Positions 28,614 to 37,975 of a stretch of 64,000 nucleotides of DNA are shown piece after piece; position 1 is the first letter of the stretch; every line of letters starts with the position of its first letter. A program made the position numbers and the translations under genes. The notes beneath the pieces are model-generated. The model saw only the letters and a list, made by a program, of their open reading frames with translations, ran no database searches and was not told where the DNA came from. The stretch is from contig NZ_JACYVA010000005.1 in assembly GCF_014842075.1 (NCBI RefSeq), positions 192,509 through 256,508 on the forward strand, given 5' to 3'. This DNA comes from Sphingomonas sp. CFBP 13720 (GTDB taxonomy: Bacteria > Pseudomonadota > Alphaproteobacteria > Sphingomonadales > Sphingomonadaceae).

Positions 28614-29746
28614 TACGCCGCTCCCGTCAGTTTCGGGTGCACCACTGCGCCGCCGCGTGTCAGCACGATCCCCTGCGTCACTTCGTCCTCGGGCGGCAGC
28701 ACCGGCCGACCCGCATCCTTATCCCAATAGGCGGAGAGGAAATTGTACAGGTTGCGGGCGAACAACGCCGATGCGTCGGCGGCCAGTCGGCTTGGCACGT
28801 TGCGATGCCCGACGATCTTCACGCCGTGCCGCACGACGATCTCACCCGCCGCCGCGCCCTCGACATTGCCGCCCTGCTCGACCGCCAGATCGACGATCAC
28901 GCTGCCCGCGCGCATACTCGCGACCTGCGCATCGGTGATGAGCCGCGGCGCGGGGCGGCCGGGGATCAGCGCGGTAGTGACGACGATATCCTGCTTCGCG
29001 ATATGCGCGGACACCAGCTCGGCCTGCGCCGCCTGATATTCGGCGCTCATCTCACCGGCATAGCCGCCCGCACCCTCGCCTTCGATTCCCGCCACCTTCT
29101 CGACGAAGATCGGCTTTGCGCCCAGCGACTGGATCTGTTCGCGCGTCGCCGACCGCACGTCGGTGGCGGACACCTGCGCACCCAGCCGTCGCGCGGTCGC
29201 AATCGCCTGCAACCCCGCCACGCCGACGCCCATCACGAAGACGCGCGCCGCCGATACCGTGCCGGCTGCGGTCATCATCATCGGAAAGGCGCGACCATAT
29301 TCGGCGGCGGCGTCCAGCACCGCCTTGTATCCCGCCAGATTCGACTGCGACGACAGGATGTCCATCGACTGCGCACGCGTGATGCGCGGCATCCACTCCA
29401 TCGCCATCGCCTCGATGCCCAGCGCGGCATAATCGTCGATGCGTGCACGATCCCCCGACGGGTTCAGTCCGGCGACCAGCCACGCGCCGGGCTTCACGCC
29501 GCCAAGGCTGTCAGGGGCCGGCCCCGACACGCCCAGCACGATATCCGCCCCGGCCAGCGTTTCGCCGCGCGTCGCGACGGTCGCCCCGGCAGCGGCATAG
29601 GCCGAATCGTCGATCGACGCGCCGGTCCCCGCCGCCGTTTCCACGGCGACGTCGGCACCCAGCGTGATGAATTTCCGGACGGTTTCGGGGGTTGCGGCCA
29701 CCCGACGCTCGCCGGGTGCCTGTTCGGCAAGGACCGCGATCCGCAT
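28613..29746 (-). CDS. pntAA: NAD(P)+ transhydrogenase, subunit alpha part 1
   Basis: 377 residues, the soluble NAD(H)-binding domain I of transhydrogenase. AlaDH/PNT N- and C-terminal domains are both present, with the nucleotide motif VMGVGVAGLQAIATARRLGAQV, then RSATREQIQSLGAKPI and the mobile-loop region with GGAGGYAGEMS. Unlike the E. coli fused PntA, it stops before the membrane part, which is pntAB. It starts one base after the stop of the small oxidase-subunit gene. Confidence 0.96.
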   Translation of the reverse strand: MRIAVLAEQAPGERRVAATPETVRKFITLGADVAVETAAGTGASIDDSAYAAAGATVATRGETLAGADIVLGVSGPAPDSLGGVKPGAWLVAGLNPSGDRARIDDYAALGIEAMAMEWMPRITRAQSMDILSSQSNLAGYKAVLDAAAEYGRAFPMMMTAAGTVSAARVFVMGVGVAGLQAIATARRLGAQVSATDVRSATREQIQSLGAKPIFVEKVAGIEGEGAGGYAGEMSAEYQAAQAELVSAHIAKQDIVVTTALIPGRPAPRLITDAQVASMRAGSVIVDLAVEQGGNVEGAAAGEIVVRHGVKIVGHRNVPSRLAADASALFARNLYNFLSAYWDKDAGRPVLPPEDEVTQGIVLTRGGAVVHPKLTGAA

Positions 29747-29747
29747 A

Positions 29748-29873
29748 TCAGTCCGCGATCAGCCAGATGACCAGCGCGGCGAGCAGCGCACAGACGATCG
29801 CTCCCCACATGAACCAGCGCAGGAAACTGCTGTACGTTCCCGCATGTGCGGGTGGTCGGCCGTCGGTCGCCAT
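29748..29873 (-). CDS. aa3-type cytochrome c oxidase subunit IV-like small protein
   Basis: 41 residues: a short polar N-terminus (MATDGRPPAHAGTY) and one membrane helix (FMWGAIVCALLAALVIWLI). This matches the small bacterial aa3-oxidase subunit IV family. GAGAGGGG precedes the ATG at 29873. It is the promoter-proximal gene of the pnt operon, one base before pntAA. Whether it works with the oxidase or with transhydrogenase is open. Confidence 0.75.
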   Translation of the reverse strand: MATDGRPPAHAGTYSSFLRWFMWGAIVCALLAALVIWLIAD

Positions 29874-30097
29874 CGAACCCCTCTCAGATTCTTGTCGTTC
29901 CCGACTGTCTAGCCTGCACGGCCGCCATCGCCAAGTGCCAGCGCGAACGGGGAAACCCTTTGTGGAATCGGTCCGAGGTATCGGACAGCGCGCAGGCGAA
30001 CCGCCCTGCCATGTTAACACCGGATGGCTCCGCCATTAAGCCGCCCTTTACATACGGACGCCTACACCCTGCTCCGATACGGGACGACAGGGACAGA

Positions 30098-31534
30098 ATG
30101 GCGATGGCGCGAGGCGGGCAGCGAGTGCTGATGGTGATCGACGACGAACCGGCGCAGCGCCGGCTGGTCGCAGCGATCGCGGGCCGGCGCGGATGGCGCA
30201 CGATCTTTGCCGGGGATGCCGACAGCGCCCTCGCGACGCTGGGCACGGCGGACGGCATGGCGCTCGACGCGGTGCTGCTCGACCACTGGTCCCCCGATTG
30301 CGACGCGACGTCGCTGATCGCGGAATTGCGCCGCAACCGCCCTGCCCTGCCCATCCTGATGCTCACCGCTAACGGATCGGTCGCGAGCGCGGTATCGGCG
30401 ATGCGCAGCGGTGCCAGCGACTTCCTCGTCAAGCCGCTCGCCGCCGAACGGCTGCTCGCCGCGCTGGAAGCGGCGACGGGCGGCGAGACGGCGGGCGAGC
30501 TGCGTCCGTTAACCGAAAAACTGTCGATGCCGCTGGCGTTCGACGAGATCGTCGGGTCGGCCCCGAAATTCCGCGCGGCACTGGCCATCGCGGCAAAGGC
30601 GGCGCGCGCCCGCGTCCCCGTCCTGCTCGAAGGCGAGAGCGGCGTCGGCAAGGAAGTCGTCGCCGAAGCGATCCACGCTGCCTCCCCCCGCGCGAAAAAG
30701 GCGATCGTCCGCGTCAATTGCGGCGCGATCCCCGCCAACCTGGTCGAAAGCGAGCTGTTCGGCCACGAAAAGGGCGCGTTCACCGGCGCGTTCGAACGCA
30801 AGATCGGCCGGTTCCAGGAAGCCGATGGCGGCACGCTGTTCCTCGACGAAGTCGGCGAAATGCCGTTCGAGGCGCAGGTCAAGCTGCTGCGCGTCCTGCA
30901 ATCGGGCGAGGTCCACCCGGTCGGCGCGCGCAACGCGATCGAGGTCGACGTGCGCGTCGTGGCCGCCACCAACAAGACGCTGACCGAGGAGGTCGAGGCC
31001 GGACGCTTCCGCGAGGACCTGTATTACCGCCTCAACGTCGTGCAGGTCACGATCCCCCCGTTGCGCGAACGCACCGGCGACATTCCCGCGCTTGCCCGCC
31101 ACCTGATGGCGCGCATCGCCGAACAGCCGGGGCTGCGGCAGCTGGGCATCACCGACGATGCGATCGCGCTGCTCGGTTCCTATGCGTGGCCGGGCAACGT
31201 CCGCCAGTTGCAGAACGCGCTGTTCCGTGCGGCGGTGCTGTGCGACGGCGACGCGCTGACCCGCGCCGACTTTCCGCAGATCGCCCAACTGGCCGGCGGT
31301 CCGGGACCGATGTCGGCACTGCCGCAGCACCGCCATGTCGATGCCGGCGGCGTGACGCTGTTCCGTCCCGACGGCAACCTGCGCGCGCTGGACGAGATCG
31401 AGGCCGACGTCATCCGCCTCGCCATCGGCCATTATCGCGGGCGCATGACCGAAGTTGCGCGCCGGCTCGGCATCGGTCGCTCGACGCTGTACCGCAAGCT
31501 GGGCGAACTGGGCATCGACCAGAACGCCGCCTGA
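30098..31534 (+). CDS. Sigma-54-dependent response regulator
   Basis: 478 residues with an N-terminal receiver (acidic D15/D16, phospho-acceptor D62 in LLDHW, Lys in FLVKPL), an AAA+ domain with Walker A GESGVGKE, the sigma-54-contact loop GAFTGA and Walker [10 protein letters not shown], and a C-terminal Fis-type helix-turn-helix ([23 protein letters not shown]). It should activate sigma-54 promoters after phosphorylation. ATG 30098 follows AGGGA; upstream codons in the frame are not receiver-like. No kinase is adjacent. Confidence 0.93.
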   Translation: MAMARGGQRVLMVIDDEPAQRRLVAAIAGRRGWRTIFAGDADSALATLGTADGMALDAVLLDHWSPDCDATSLIAELRRNRPALPILMLTANGSVASAVSAMRSGASDFLVKPLAAERLLAALEAATGGETAGELRPLTEKLSMPLAFDEIVGSAPKFRAALAIAAKAARARVPVLLEGESGVGKEVVAEAIHAASPRAKKAIVRVNCGAIPANLVESELFGHEKGAFTGAFERKIGRFQEADGGTLFLDEVGEMPFEAQVKLLRVLQSGEVHPVGARNAIEVDVRVVAATNKTLTEEVEAGRFREDLYYRLNVVQVTIPPLRERTGDIPALARHLMARIAEQPGLRQLGITDDAIALLGSYAWPGNVRQLQNALFRAAVLCDGDALTRADFPQIAQLAGGPGPMSALPQHRHVDAGGVTLFRPDGNLRALDEIEADVIRLAIGHYRGRMTEVARRLGIGRSTLYRKLGELGIDQNAA

Positions 31535-31590
31535 CGCGCGGCGCGTCGGCGTGGGCAGATACAAAGGCGCGAACGCACCGGACGGTCGCC

Positions 31591-32139
31591 CTAGACCCGG
31601 ACCTCGCGCCACGCGCCCGGCGCAAGGCCGTCCAGCGTCCATTCCCCGATCCGCCAGCGCACCAGCCGCAGCGTCGGCAGGCCCACCGCCGCCGTCATCC
31701 GCCGCACCTGCCGGTTGCGGCCTTCGCGGATCGTCAGCGACAGCCAGTGGTCGGGCACCGATTTGCGGAACCGCACCGGCGGATCGCGCGACCACAGCGC
31801 GGGCGGATCGATCGCGGCGACCTCCGCCGGTCGCGTCGGCCCGTCGTTCAGCACCACCCCCTGCCGCAACCCGTCGAGCGCCGCCGCATCCGGCGCACCT
31901 TCAACCTGCACGAGATAGGTTTTCGCCAGCTTGAACCGCGGGTCCGCGATCCGCGCCTGCAACGCGCCATCGTCGGTCAGGAGCAGCAACCCCTCGCTGT
32001 CCCGGTCCAGCCGACCGGCGGGATAGACGCCCGGCACGTCGACATGATCCGACAGCGTCGCCCGCGCGGTCGGGCTGCCGCGATCGGTGAACTGCGACAG
32101 CACGCCATAGGGTTTGTTGAGCAGGATCAGGCGGGCCAT
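31591..32139 (-). CDS. rluE: rRNA pseudouridine synthase, RluE-like
   Basis: 182 residues of the RsuA/RluB/E/F family without the S4 domain, as in RluE. The catalytic Asp is in [18 protein letters not shown]; other marks are [35 protein letters not shown] and [15 protein letters not shown]. coli RluE makes pseudouridine 2457 in 23S rRNA; assignment to the same site is by family only. ATG 32139 is the natural start; the frame upstream runs through a repeat. Confidence 0.87.
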   Translation of the reverse strand: MARLILLNKPYGVLSQFTDRGSPTARATLSDHVDVPGVYPAGRLDRDSEGLLLLTDDGALQARIADPRFKLAKTYLVQVEGAPDAAALDGLRQGVVLNDGPTRPAEVAAIDPPALWSRDPPVRFRKSVPDHWLSLTIREGRNRQVRRMTAAVGLPTLRLVRWRIGEWTLDGLAPGAWREVRV

Positions 32140-32454
32140 CGCCAGCCTGTCGCCCACGCGATGCCGGTTGTCGAGCGGCCTTGGAGGCGGATCACACGGC
32201 GTGATCCGTCCAAAGGTCACGAAAGTCACACTCGCTACGCTTTTGACGATGGCCGCAGGTATCGGCGTCGCGCGACGAAGAATTCGGTTGTCAAAGAACG
32301 GTGTGGAGGATGGCAGAGGCCCGACCTGTAGGACAGCGAATGCTGAATCGCCTGAAAATGCGCCCGCGTCACCCTGCCGACGCAGGGTCGCCCCCCTTCA
32401 GAAAGGAGCGGTAGAGCCACGATCACGCGCCGCTACGCCACCGCCGACGACAGC
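32140..32454. other. Intergenic stretch upstream of rluE
   Basis: About 315 bases with no supported gene. It contains the second GTGAC-type repeat (32210-32235) and a TCACACGGCGTGA dyad near 32192-32204, so the region looks regulatory for rluE. Confidence 0.45.
32210..32235 (-). repeat. 26-base GTGACTTTCGTGACC-type repeat, copy 2
   Basis: Exact reverse complement of 25779-25804. It sits about 70 bases upstream of the rluE start, in the same orientation relative to that gene as copy 1 is to the plus strand. Confidence 0.7.
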
Positions 32455-32566
32455 CCGCAACATCGCCATCCTTTCCGACACGGGCATCTTCGCCGGTTCG
32501 GAGATCGCCACCTTTCGCCGTGCCAAGCGACTATGGGAAGGACATCGCGTCGTTAAGGGGTCTTAG
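32455..32566 (+). pseudogene. Decayed sirtuin N-terminal fragment
   Basis: This stretch encodes about 36 residues related to the start of the intact sirtuin at 34166: RNIAILSDTGIFAGSEIATF against RNIVILTGAGISAESGIATF, then LWEGHRV in both. The TGAGIS motif needed for NAD binding is altered, and the frame closes at TAG 32566. Identity at DNA level is clear but far from perfect, so this is an old remnant and not a recent duplication. It and the intact copy flank the lower-GC reductase/HxlR patch. Confidence 0.75.
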
Positions 32567-32759
32567 TCCCCAACGGAAAGTCGAAATGACAACTACCCCC
32601 CCAATTTTGGACCTTCCACATCTCCACTCCGATGCCGAGATTTCTCGCGGTAATCTTTAGATACCATGGCCGATCAAACCACGCGCGTAAGAGCAAACGA
32701 ACAAATCAATGGACTGCTCTTACGCGCCGCTGAGAATAGGCCTACGACCCTGACCTAGT

Positions 32760-33494
32760 TTAGCCTGACACCTTGCGATTGAAGGCTACCATCGCTTCAC
32801 GTTCGAACGTCAAGCTCCCGTCGATGAACGCTTGGGTGATGAGTTCAACGTTGTGGGGCGAGCGGGCCTTATCAGCATACGAAAGCGCCTTCGCCAAGCC
32901 GACGGCATCGAGCTCCGTGCAATAGGCGGGCGCGCCCGGCTGGAAACGCCAGGACTCCGATATAGGGCCGGCGTCCACGGCATCGAAACCCGTATCATCG
33001 ACCAAGCGCGACACTACGGATTTAGCAGCCTCATCATCGCCACCGATCGGTATGGCAAGTCTGGAAGCTGAACCACTTTCTGATCCGGCTTCGTTGAGTG
33101 TGAAGGACAGAAGGGCGTTCCAGGCTTTCACGAGAGGCCGTCCCATCTGCTCACTGCTCCAGACAGTTTCCAGCTTTCCTTTATCCACCTCTTCAACCCT
33201 GCCGTCCCGTGCGGGGTAGTAGTTTGACGTGTCGATGATGATCACGCTCGCGGGAACATTTGCGAGCACCGGCGCAAGTTCTGGATTTCGAGCAAACGGA
33301 ACGGAAAGAATGATCACATCGACGTCCTTGACGGCATTCTCACGGGTGACCGCCTCGATCGCCGTACCATTCACGACCTCCCTGAGCGTTTCGGGCGCCT
33401 TTGAATTGGCCAGCTTCACGTCATAGCCAGCTTTGTCCAAAATCTGAGCCAGACTTGCCCCGATGTTTCCTGCGCCGATGATTCCGATTTTCAT
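32760..33494 (-). CDS. NAD(P)-binding oxidoreductase, F420-reductase-like fold
   Basis: 244 residues. The Rossmann start is MKIGIIGAGNIGASLAQILDKAGYDV. Then come IILSVPF, VIIIDTSNYYPARDG and VKAWNALLSF, matching NAD(P)-binding proteins related to NADPH:F420 reductase. Whether it uses F420 is doubtful; many relatives act on other substrates. GC is visibly lower than in neighbouring core genes. It is divergent from an HxlR regulator, the usual layout for regulator-controlled redox enzymes. Confidence 0.8.
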   Translation of the reverse strand: MKIGIIGAGNIGASLAQILDKAGYDVKLANSKAPETLREVVNGTAIEAVTRENAVKDVDVIILSVPFARNPELAPVLANVPASVIIIDTSNYYPARDGRVEEVDKGKLETVWSSEQMGRPLVKAWNALLSFTLNEAGSESGSASRLAIPIGGDDEAAKSVVSRLVDDTGFDAVDAGPISESWRFQPGAPAYCTELDAVGLAKALSYADKARSPHNVELITQAFIDGSLTFEREAMVAFNRKVSG

Positions 33495-33574
33495 TAAATG
33501 TTCCGATCATGAATGTTGCCTTGCTGGTTAAATAGCGTTAGCTCCACACATCGCAAGAACTCACCGAAAGGTGG

Positions 33575-33584
33575 GGTACATACC
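33575..33584. promoter_or_regulatory. Possible HxlR operator
   Basis: GGTACATACC, with GGTA/TACC arms, lies 14 bases before the HxlR ATG in the divergent intergenic region, close to two further AAAGGT-type half-sites. It may control both directions. Confidence 0.35.
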
Positions 33585-33597
33585 AAAAGGTAAGTGC

Positions 33598-33972
33598 ATG
33601 GATCGTGATTGCCAGAACCAGGACCCGAGGCAGCAGCTCATTTGGGCAGCGGCAACAAGCGAGACCCTGCGTGTGCTCGAAGGCAAGTGGAAGATCGCGA
33701 TCATCGTCCAACTCTTCGCGGCAAGAGAACCGGTGCGATTCTCCGAACTGGAGCGCCGCGTTGAGGGCGTGAATCAGAAAATGTTGATCCAGCAGCTCAA
33801 GGAACTGGAGAAGGACGGCATCCTCACGCGGACTGTCTATCCTCAAGTTCCACCGAAGGTGGAATACGCTCTGACCGACAAAGGGTACGCGCTCGGCCCT
33901 TCGATCGAAGCCTTAGTCAACTGGGCGGTGGAGCAGGGCTCGTTGAAAAATGAGGTTACCAAGACGGCGTGA
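33598..33972 (+). CDS. HxlR-family transcriptional regulator
   Basis: 124 residues, a single winged helix: VLEGKWKIAIIVQLFAAREPVRFSELERRVEGVNQKMLIQQLKELEKDGILTRTVYPQVPPKVEYALTDKG shows the full HxlR pattern. A cysteine near the N-terminus (DRDCQN) is of the kind used for redox or aldehyde sensing in the family. ATG 33598 has AAGG upstream; a GTG at 33571 is an alternative. It probably controls the divergent oxidoreductase. Confidence 0.9.
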   Translation: MDRDCQNQDPRQQLIWAAATSETLRVLEGKWKIAIIVQLFAAREPVRFSELERRVEGVNQKMLIQQLKELEKDGILTRTVYPQVPPKVEYALTDKGYALGPSIEALVNWAVEQGSLKNEVTKTA

Positions 33973-34165
33973 GGTCATTAGGCGCTTCTCTTGTCCAGAC
34001 GGCAGGTTCTGTTTTCCACCCAAACTCGGTCGTTCCTCGAATTCGATCGTTTCCGAGAATGCCGACGGCGTCAGCAAACGTCGGCTATCGCCTTCCAATC
34101 TTCCGGGATGCAGCCGGACCGCTCCACCACTTCCACACATTCGGCCACCGTCGTAAGCACCGGCC

Positions 34166-34873
34166 ATGACCGACCCCCGCAACATCGTCATCCTCACCGG
34201 CGCGGGCATTTCCGCCGAATCGGGGATCGCCACCTTTCGCGGTCCCGGCGGGCTGTGGGAGGGGCATCGCGTCGAGGACGTCTGTACGCCGCAGGCGTTG
34301 CGGGCCGACCCCGATCTGGTCCACCGCTTCTACGACCTGCGCCGCGCCGCATTGACGAGGGTCGAGCCGAATGCGGCGCATCATGCGCTGGTGCGGCTCG
34401 ATCGCGACTGGGCCGGCGACCTGTTGCTCGTCACACAGAATGTCGACGACCTGCATGACCGCGCCGGATCGCGGCGCCTGCTGCACATGCATGGCGAATT
34501 GAAATCGCGGCTGTGCGCGGCATGCGGGGATCGCGCACCGCATGACGGCGACCTGCCGCCGGGCAGCGCCTGCCCCGCCTGCCATGCCCCGGCGCTGCGC
34601 CCCGACATCGTGTTCTTCGGCGAAATGCCCTATGCGATGGAACGGATCGAGGACGCGATCCTGTCGTGCGACCTGTTCGTGTCGATCGGCACGTCGGGCG
34701 CGGTCTATCCGGCGGCGGGGTTCGTCGAACTGGCGCGCCATGCCGGTGCGGCGACGCTGGAACTCAATCTGGAACGATCGGCGGGCAGCGCCCGGTTCGA
34801 CGACAGCCGGCTGGGCGCGGCGGGCACGCTGGTGCCGGCATGGGTCGATGCGGTGCTGACCGGCGCGGCATAG
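34166..34873 (+). CDS. cobB: NAD-dependent protein deacylase, sirtuin
   Basis: 235 residues, class III sirtuin. NAD motif TGAGISAESGIATFRG (11-26); catalytic H109 in HMHGEL; four zinc cysteines C117, C120, C136, C139; and the SIRT5/CobB-type Y56-x-x-R59 pair (FYDLRR) that accepts succinyl or malonyl lysine. Cytosolic. A decayed fragment of a related gene lies 1.7 kb upstream. Both an acetyl-lysine and an acyl-lysine role are possible. Confidence 0.94.
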   Translation: MTDPRNIVILTGAGISAESGIATFRGPGGLWEGHRVEDVCTPQALRADPDLVHRFYDLRRAALTRVEPNAAHHALVRLDRDWAGDLLLVTQNVDDLHDRAGSRRLLHMHGELKSRLCAACGDRAPHDGDLPPGSACPACHAPALRPDIVFFGEMPYAMERIEDAILSCDLFVSIGTSGAVYPAAGFVELARHAGAATLELNLERSAGSARFDDSRLGAAGTLVPAWVDAVLTGAA

Positions 34874-34893
34874 CCGCCGCGCTCCGGCGGTGC

Positions 34894-35796
34894 CTATTCG
34901 ACCCAGTCGAGTCCGATATCGCGGTACAGCATCCGGTCTTCTTCCCAATTGGGTTTGACCTTCACGTGCAGGTACAGGTGCACGCGCACGCCCAGCAATT
35001 CCTGCAATTCCTTGCGCGCGGTCGCGCCGATTTCCTTGATCCGCTGCCCGCCCTTGCCCAGCACGATCGCGCGCTGCGTGTCGCGTGCGACGAAGATCTG
35101 CTGGTGGATCTCGACCGACCCGTCGTCGCGTTCGAGATAGCGTTCGGTATCGACCGCGCTGGCATAGGGCAGTTCCTCGTGCAGCTGGTGATATAGCTGC
35201 TCGCGCGTCACTTCCGCCGCCAGCATCCGGTCGGTGGCGTCGCTCACCTGATCCTCGGGGAAGTGCCACGGCCCTTCGGGCATGCGCTTGGCCAGCGCCG
35301 CCTTCATTTCGGGCAGGCCGTCGCCAGTCTGCGCGCTGACGAAGAAGGTTTCGTCGAACGCCGCCATTTCGTGCAGCCGCGCGGCATGGTCCAGCAGGCG
35401 CGGCTTGTCGGCGATGTCGACCTTGTTCAGGATCAGCAGCTTGGGTTCCTTGCGGGTCGCCAGCGGCTCGACGATCGCGCGGACCTTCGGCCCGATGCCG
35501 CCCCGCCCGTCGACCACCACCGCGACCGCATCCGCGCCGTGCGTGCCCTCCCACGCCGCCGATACCATCGCGCGGTCTAGCCGCCGTTTGGGTTCGAAGA
35601 TGCCGGGGGTGTCGACCAGCAGCAACTGGGTGTCGCCTTCGATCGCGATGCCCATCAACCGGGTGCGCGTCGTCTGCGCCTTTGGACTGGTGATCGCGAC
35701 CTTCTGTCCGACCAGCGCGTTGACCAGCGTCGATTTGCCGGCATTGGGCGCGCCGACGATGGCGACGAGGCCGCACGACTGGGAGGATGGGGTCAA
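34894..35796 (-). CDS. era: GTPase Era
   Basis: 300 residues. Small-ribosomal-subunit assembly GTPase: G1 GAPNAGKS, G2 T in AQTTRTR, G3 DTPG, G4 NKVD, followed by a C-terminal KH domain with IVLGKGGQRIKEIGATAR that binds the 3' end of 16S rRNA. The start is taken as TTG 35796, since the encoded TPSSQSCGLVAIVG matches the usual Era N-terminus; no ATG is nearby. The frame continues upstream to 36114 without Era-like sequence. Confidence 0.94.
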   Translation of the reverse strand: MTPSSQSCGLVAIVGAPNAGKSTLVNALVGQKVAITSPKAQTTRTRLMGIAIEGDTQLLLVDTPGIFEPKRRLDRAMVSAAWEGTHGADAVAVVVDGRGGIGPKVRAIVEPLATRKEPKLLILNKVDIADKPRLLDHAARLHEMAAFDETFFVSAQTGDGLPEMKAALAKRMPEGPWHFPEDQVSDATDRMLAAEVTREQLYHQLHEELPYASAVDTERYLERDDGSVEIHQQIFVARDTQRAIVLGKGGQRIKEIGATARKELQELLGVRVHLYLHVKVKPNWEEDRMLYRDIGLDWVE

Positions 35797-35878
35797 TTCA
35801 CTGGCTTTCGGACGGGGTAAACCCGCCCCATACCCGTCCGACGCCCGTTGCGGAAGGGGCCGGACGGATGCGGCGGGT

Positions 35879-37447
35879 TCAGCCTTCGGACTCGAACTCT
35901 TCCCGAACCTCGCGAATGCTGTCGTCGATGTCTTCCAGCGCCTCGCGACGCTGTTCGGCCGACAGGCCGGGCTGCGTCGCCAGCGTCTGCCGCGCCGCGC
36001 GCAGTCCCGACATCGCCGCCGCCAGCCCGGCGCGGGCCGCCGATCGTGCCTCCACCGCCGAAGCATGGGCCAGCCGCACCTCGACCGCCGCCTCGACGCC
36101 GATCTGTTCGGCACGGTCGGTGCAGATGATGATCCGCCGCTTCGTACCGCTGGTTTCGTTGATCGACACCTGTCGCCGGTTCGGGCCGTCGATGCCGCAT
36201 TTGCGTTCGATCACTTCGGGCACCGACGCGACGATCGCGTCGACATCCGCATCGCTCATCGGCCCGTCGCGGCGCACCTGACGCAGGATGATCTGACGCG
36301 GCTTGCCGTCGGCACCCGTCGTGGTGCGGCGGGTTTCCGTCGTGGTTTCCGACACCGGCGGGGCGGGATCGGCGGGGTCGGCGGGAACTTCGGGCGTGGT
36401 AATGGGGGCGGCCTGCGCAGCCTGCGCCGTGACCAAGGCGATCGGGGCGAGCGCCTCTGCCGCCTGCAGTTCGACGGCGGCGAGCTCGACGCCGGTCACG
36501 CGCTCGACGCCGGTGCGGATCGTTTCCGCCGCCTCGGTCCCCGATGCGGTGGCGCCCAGTGCGACGACGGCCAGCGCCAGCGTGGCGGTGCTGGCGATAC
36601 GGCGGGTCGTCGGCGACATGACGCGGTGTTTGGACAACATGACCAGTCTCCCCTTCAGTTCGTTGATGCTGTGCAGATGGCAGGCGGCGGACATTGCGCC
36701 GCCATGGGCGGATTTGACGATCGCGCTGGCATAGGCGTGGCGGACGCGCGGCGTGGCGCGGGCAAGGACCATCGCATCGCACGCCATTTCCTGATCGGCG
36801 CGGAACGCCCGGAATGCGCGCCACGCGACCGGATTGAACCAGTGGCAGCCAAGGATCACCAGTGCGGCCCAGTTGGCGAGCAGGTCGCCGCGCGCATGGT
36901 GGCCCAGTTCGTGCGCCAGCGCCAACGCCTGCTCCTGCGGATCGTATCGCTCGGCGAAATCGGCCGGCATCGCGACGTATCGCCGCCATACCCCGAACGC
37001 CAGCGGCCCGGCGGCATGGCGCGTTTCGATCACGCGGACATGCCCCTGCGCGACCCCCCGCCCCTGTCCCGACGACAGGATACGGGCGCAGAAACGGCGA
37101 TGCGCGACGATATGCCACGCGACGAAGCCGATCGCCCCGACCGCCCACAGCGCGACGACCGCCACCGGCACGTCGGCCATGCCCCAGCCCTGCGGCAGGG
37201 CGGGCACGTCGGCGATCGGCACGAACATCATCACCTGTCCGGGGTCGGTCGCCGCCCCGATCGGTGCGAAATCGACCGGTCGCCATGCATCGGGAATGGG
37301 CGGCAGCACCATGCGCAGCGCGGGCAGCGCCCACAATGCATAGGCGGCGTGCGGTCCGAACCGGCGGGCGACCGCCCCCCGGATCGCCAGTACCAGCAGC
37401 ATCAGCAGCGTTGCCGCCACCAGCGTTTCCACCGCCCATCCGATCAT
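35879..37447 (-). CDS. M56 family (BlaR1-like) membrane metallopeptidase
   Basis: 522 residues: N-terminal membrane helices, a cytosolic zinc peptidase with HELGH, another helix, and a long C-terminal periplasmic region. That region is Pro/Ala/Thr-rich and ends in a coil-like, Glu/Arg-rich tail. It lacks a penicillin-binding sensor domain, so it is not a classical beta-lactam sensor. Its first codon overlaps the BlaI-type gene stop (ATGA), so the two form a sensor-protease/repressor pair. The signal is unknown. Confidence 0.88.
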   Translation of the reverse strand: MIGWAVETLVAATLLMLLVLAIRGAVARRFGPHAAYALWALPALRMVLPPIPDAWRPVDFAPIGAATDPGQVMMFVPIADVPALPQGWGMADVPVAVVALWAVGAIGFVAWHIVAHRRFCARILSSGQGRGVAQGHVRVIETRHAAGPLAFGVWRRYVAMPADFAERYDPQEQALALAHELGHHARGDLLANWAALVILGCHWFNPVAWRAFRAFRADQEMACDAMVLARATPRVRHAYASAIVKSAHGGAMSAACHLHSINELKGRLVMLSKHRVMSPTTRRIASTATLALAVVALGATASGTEAAETIRTGVERVTGVELAAVELQAAEALAPIALVTAQAAQAAPITTPEVPADPADPAPPVSETTTETRRTTTGADGKPRQIILRQVRRDGPMSDADVDAIVASVPEVIERKCGIDGPNRRQVSINETSGTKRRIIICTDRAEQIGVEAAVEVRLAHASAVEARSAARAGLAAAMSGLRAARQTLATQPGLSAEQRREALEDIDDSIREVREEFESEG

Positions 37448-37812
37448 TGTTTCAGCGCCTTCAACAGAGCCTCGATCTCGTCGATCTCGCGCGCGCTCAA
37501 CTGATCGCGTTCGGCGAGATGCGCGACCAGCGGCGTCAGGCTTCCGCCGAACAGCCGGTCGATGAACTTTTGCGATTCCCCCGCGACATAATCCTCACGG
37601 ACGACCAGCGGACGATAGCGATAGCGCCGTCCGTCCTCGTCGGCGGCGATCACCGTCTTGGCGAGCAGCCGTCCCAACAGCGTCTTGACGGTGTTCGCGC
37701 TCCATCCGCGCGCGGGGGCGACGCGGTCGACCACCTCCTGCGCGGTGAGCGGGTTCTGGTCCCAGAGCACTTCCATCACGGCATGCTCGGCATCGCTGAT
37801 TCGTTCGGCCAT
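37444..37812 (-). CDS. BlaI/MecI/CopY family repressor
   Basis: 122 residues: winged helix ISDAEHAVMEVLWDQNPLTAQEVVDRVAPARGWSANTVKTLLGRLLAKTVI followed by a dimerisation helix pair. Such repressors are inactivated by cleavage by a partner M56 protease, which is encoded next. Two palindromes of the expected TACA-n2-TGTA kind lie just upstream. Confidence 0.92.
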   Translation of the reverse strand: MAERISDAEHAVMEVLWDQNPLTAQEVVDRVAPARGWSANTVKTLLGRLLAKTVIAADEDGRRYRYRPLVVREDYVAGESQKFIDRLFGGSLTPLVAHLAERDQLSAREIDEIEALLKALKQ

Positions 37813-37822
37813 GGCGCATGAC

Positions 37823-37854
37823 TACACCTGTGATCGTCGCGCTTACAAGTGTAA
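37823..37854 (-). promoter_or_regulatory. Two BlaI-type operators
   Basis: TACACCTGTG at 37823-37832 and TTACAAGTGTAA at 37843-37854 match the TACA-n2-TGTA repressor site. Their centres are 21 bases apart, two helical turns, so two dimers could bind on one face. They lie 11-42 bases before the repressor gene. Confidence 0.75.
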
Positions 37855-37975
37855 TCTTCGAGCCTTCGCGGCGGTGGATCGAACGGGCAAACTGCCACCG
37901 GATGCGCGACGTCGGCGCCATCGGAGCGATTCGGGTCGCGGCCCGTTTCTTGTGCGCAACGATGGGAAGCATGGC

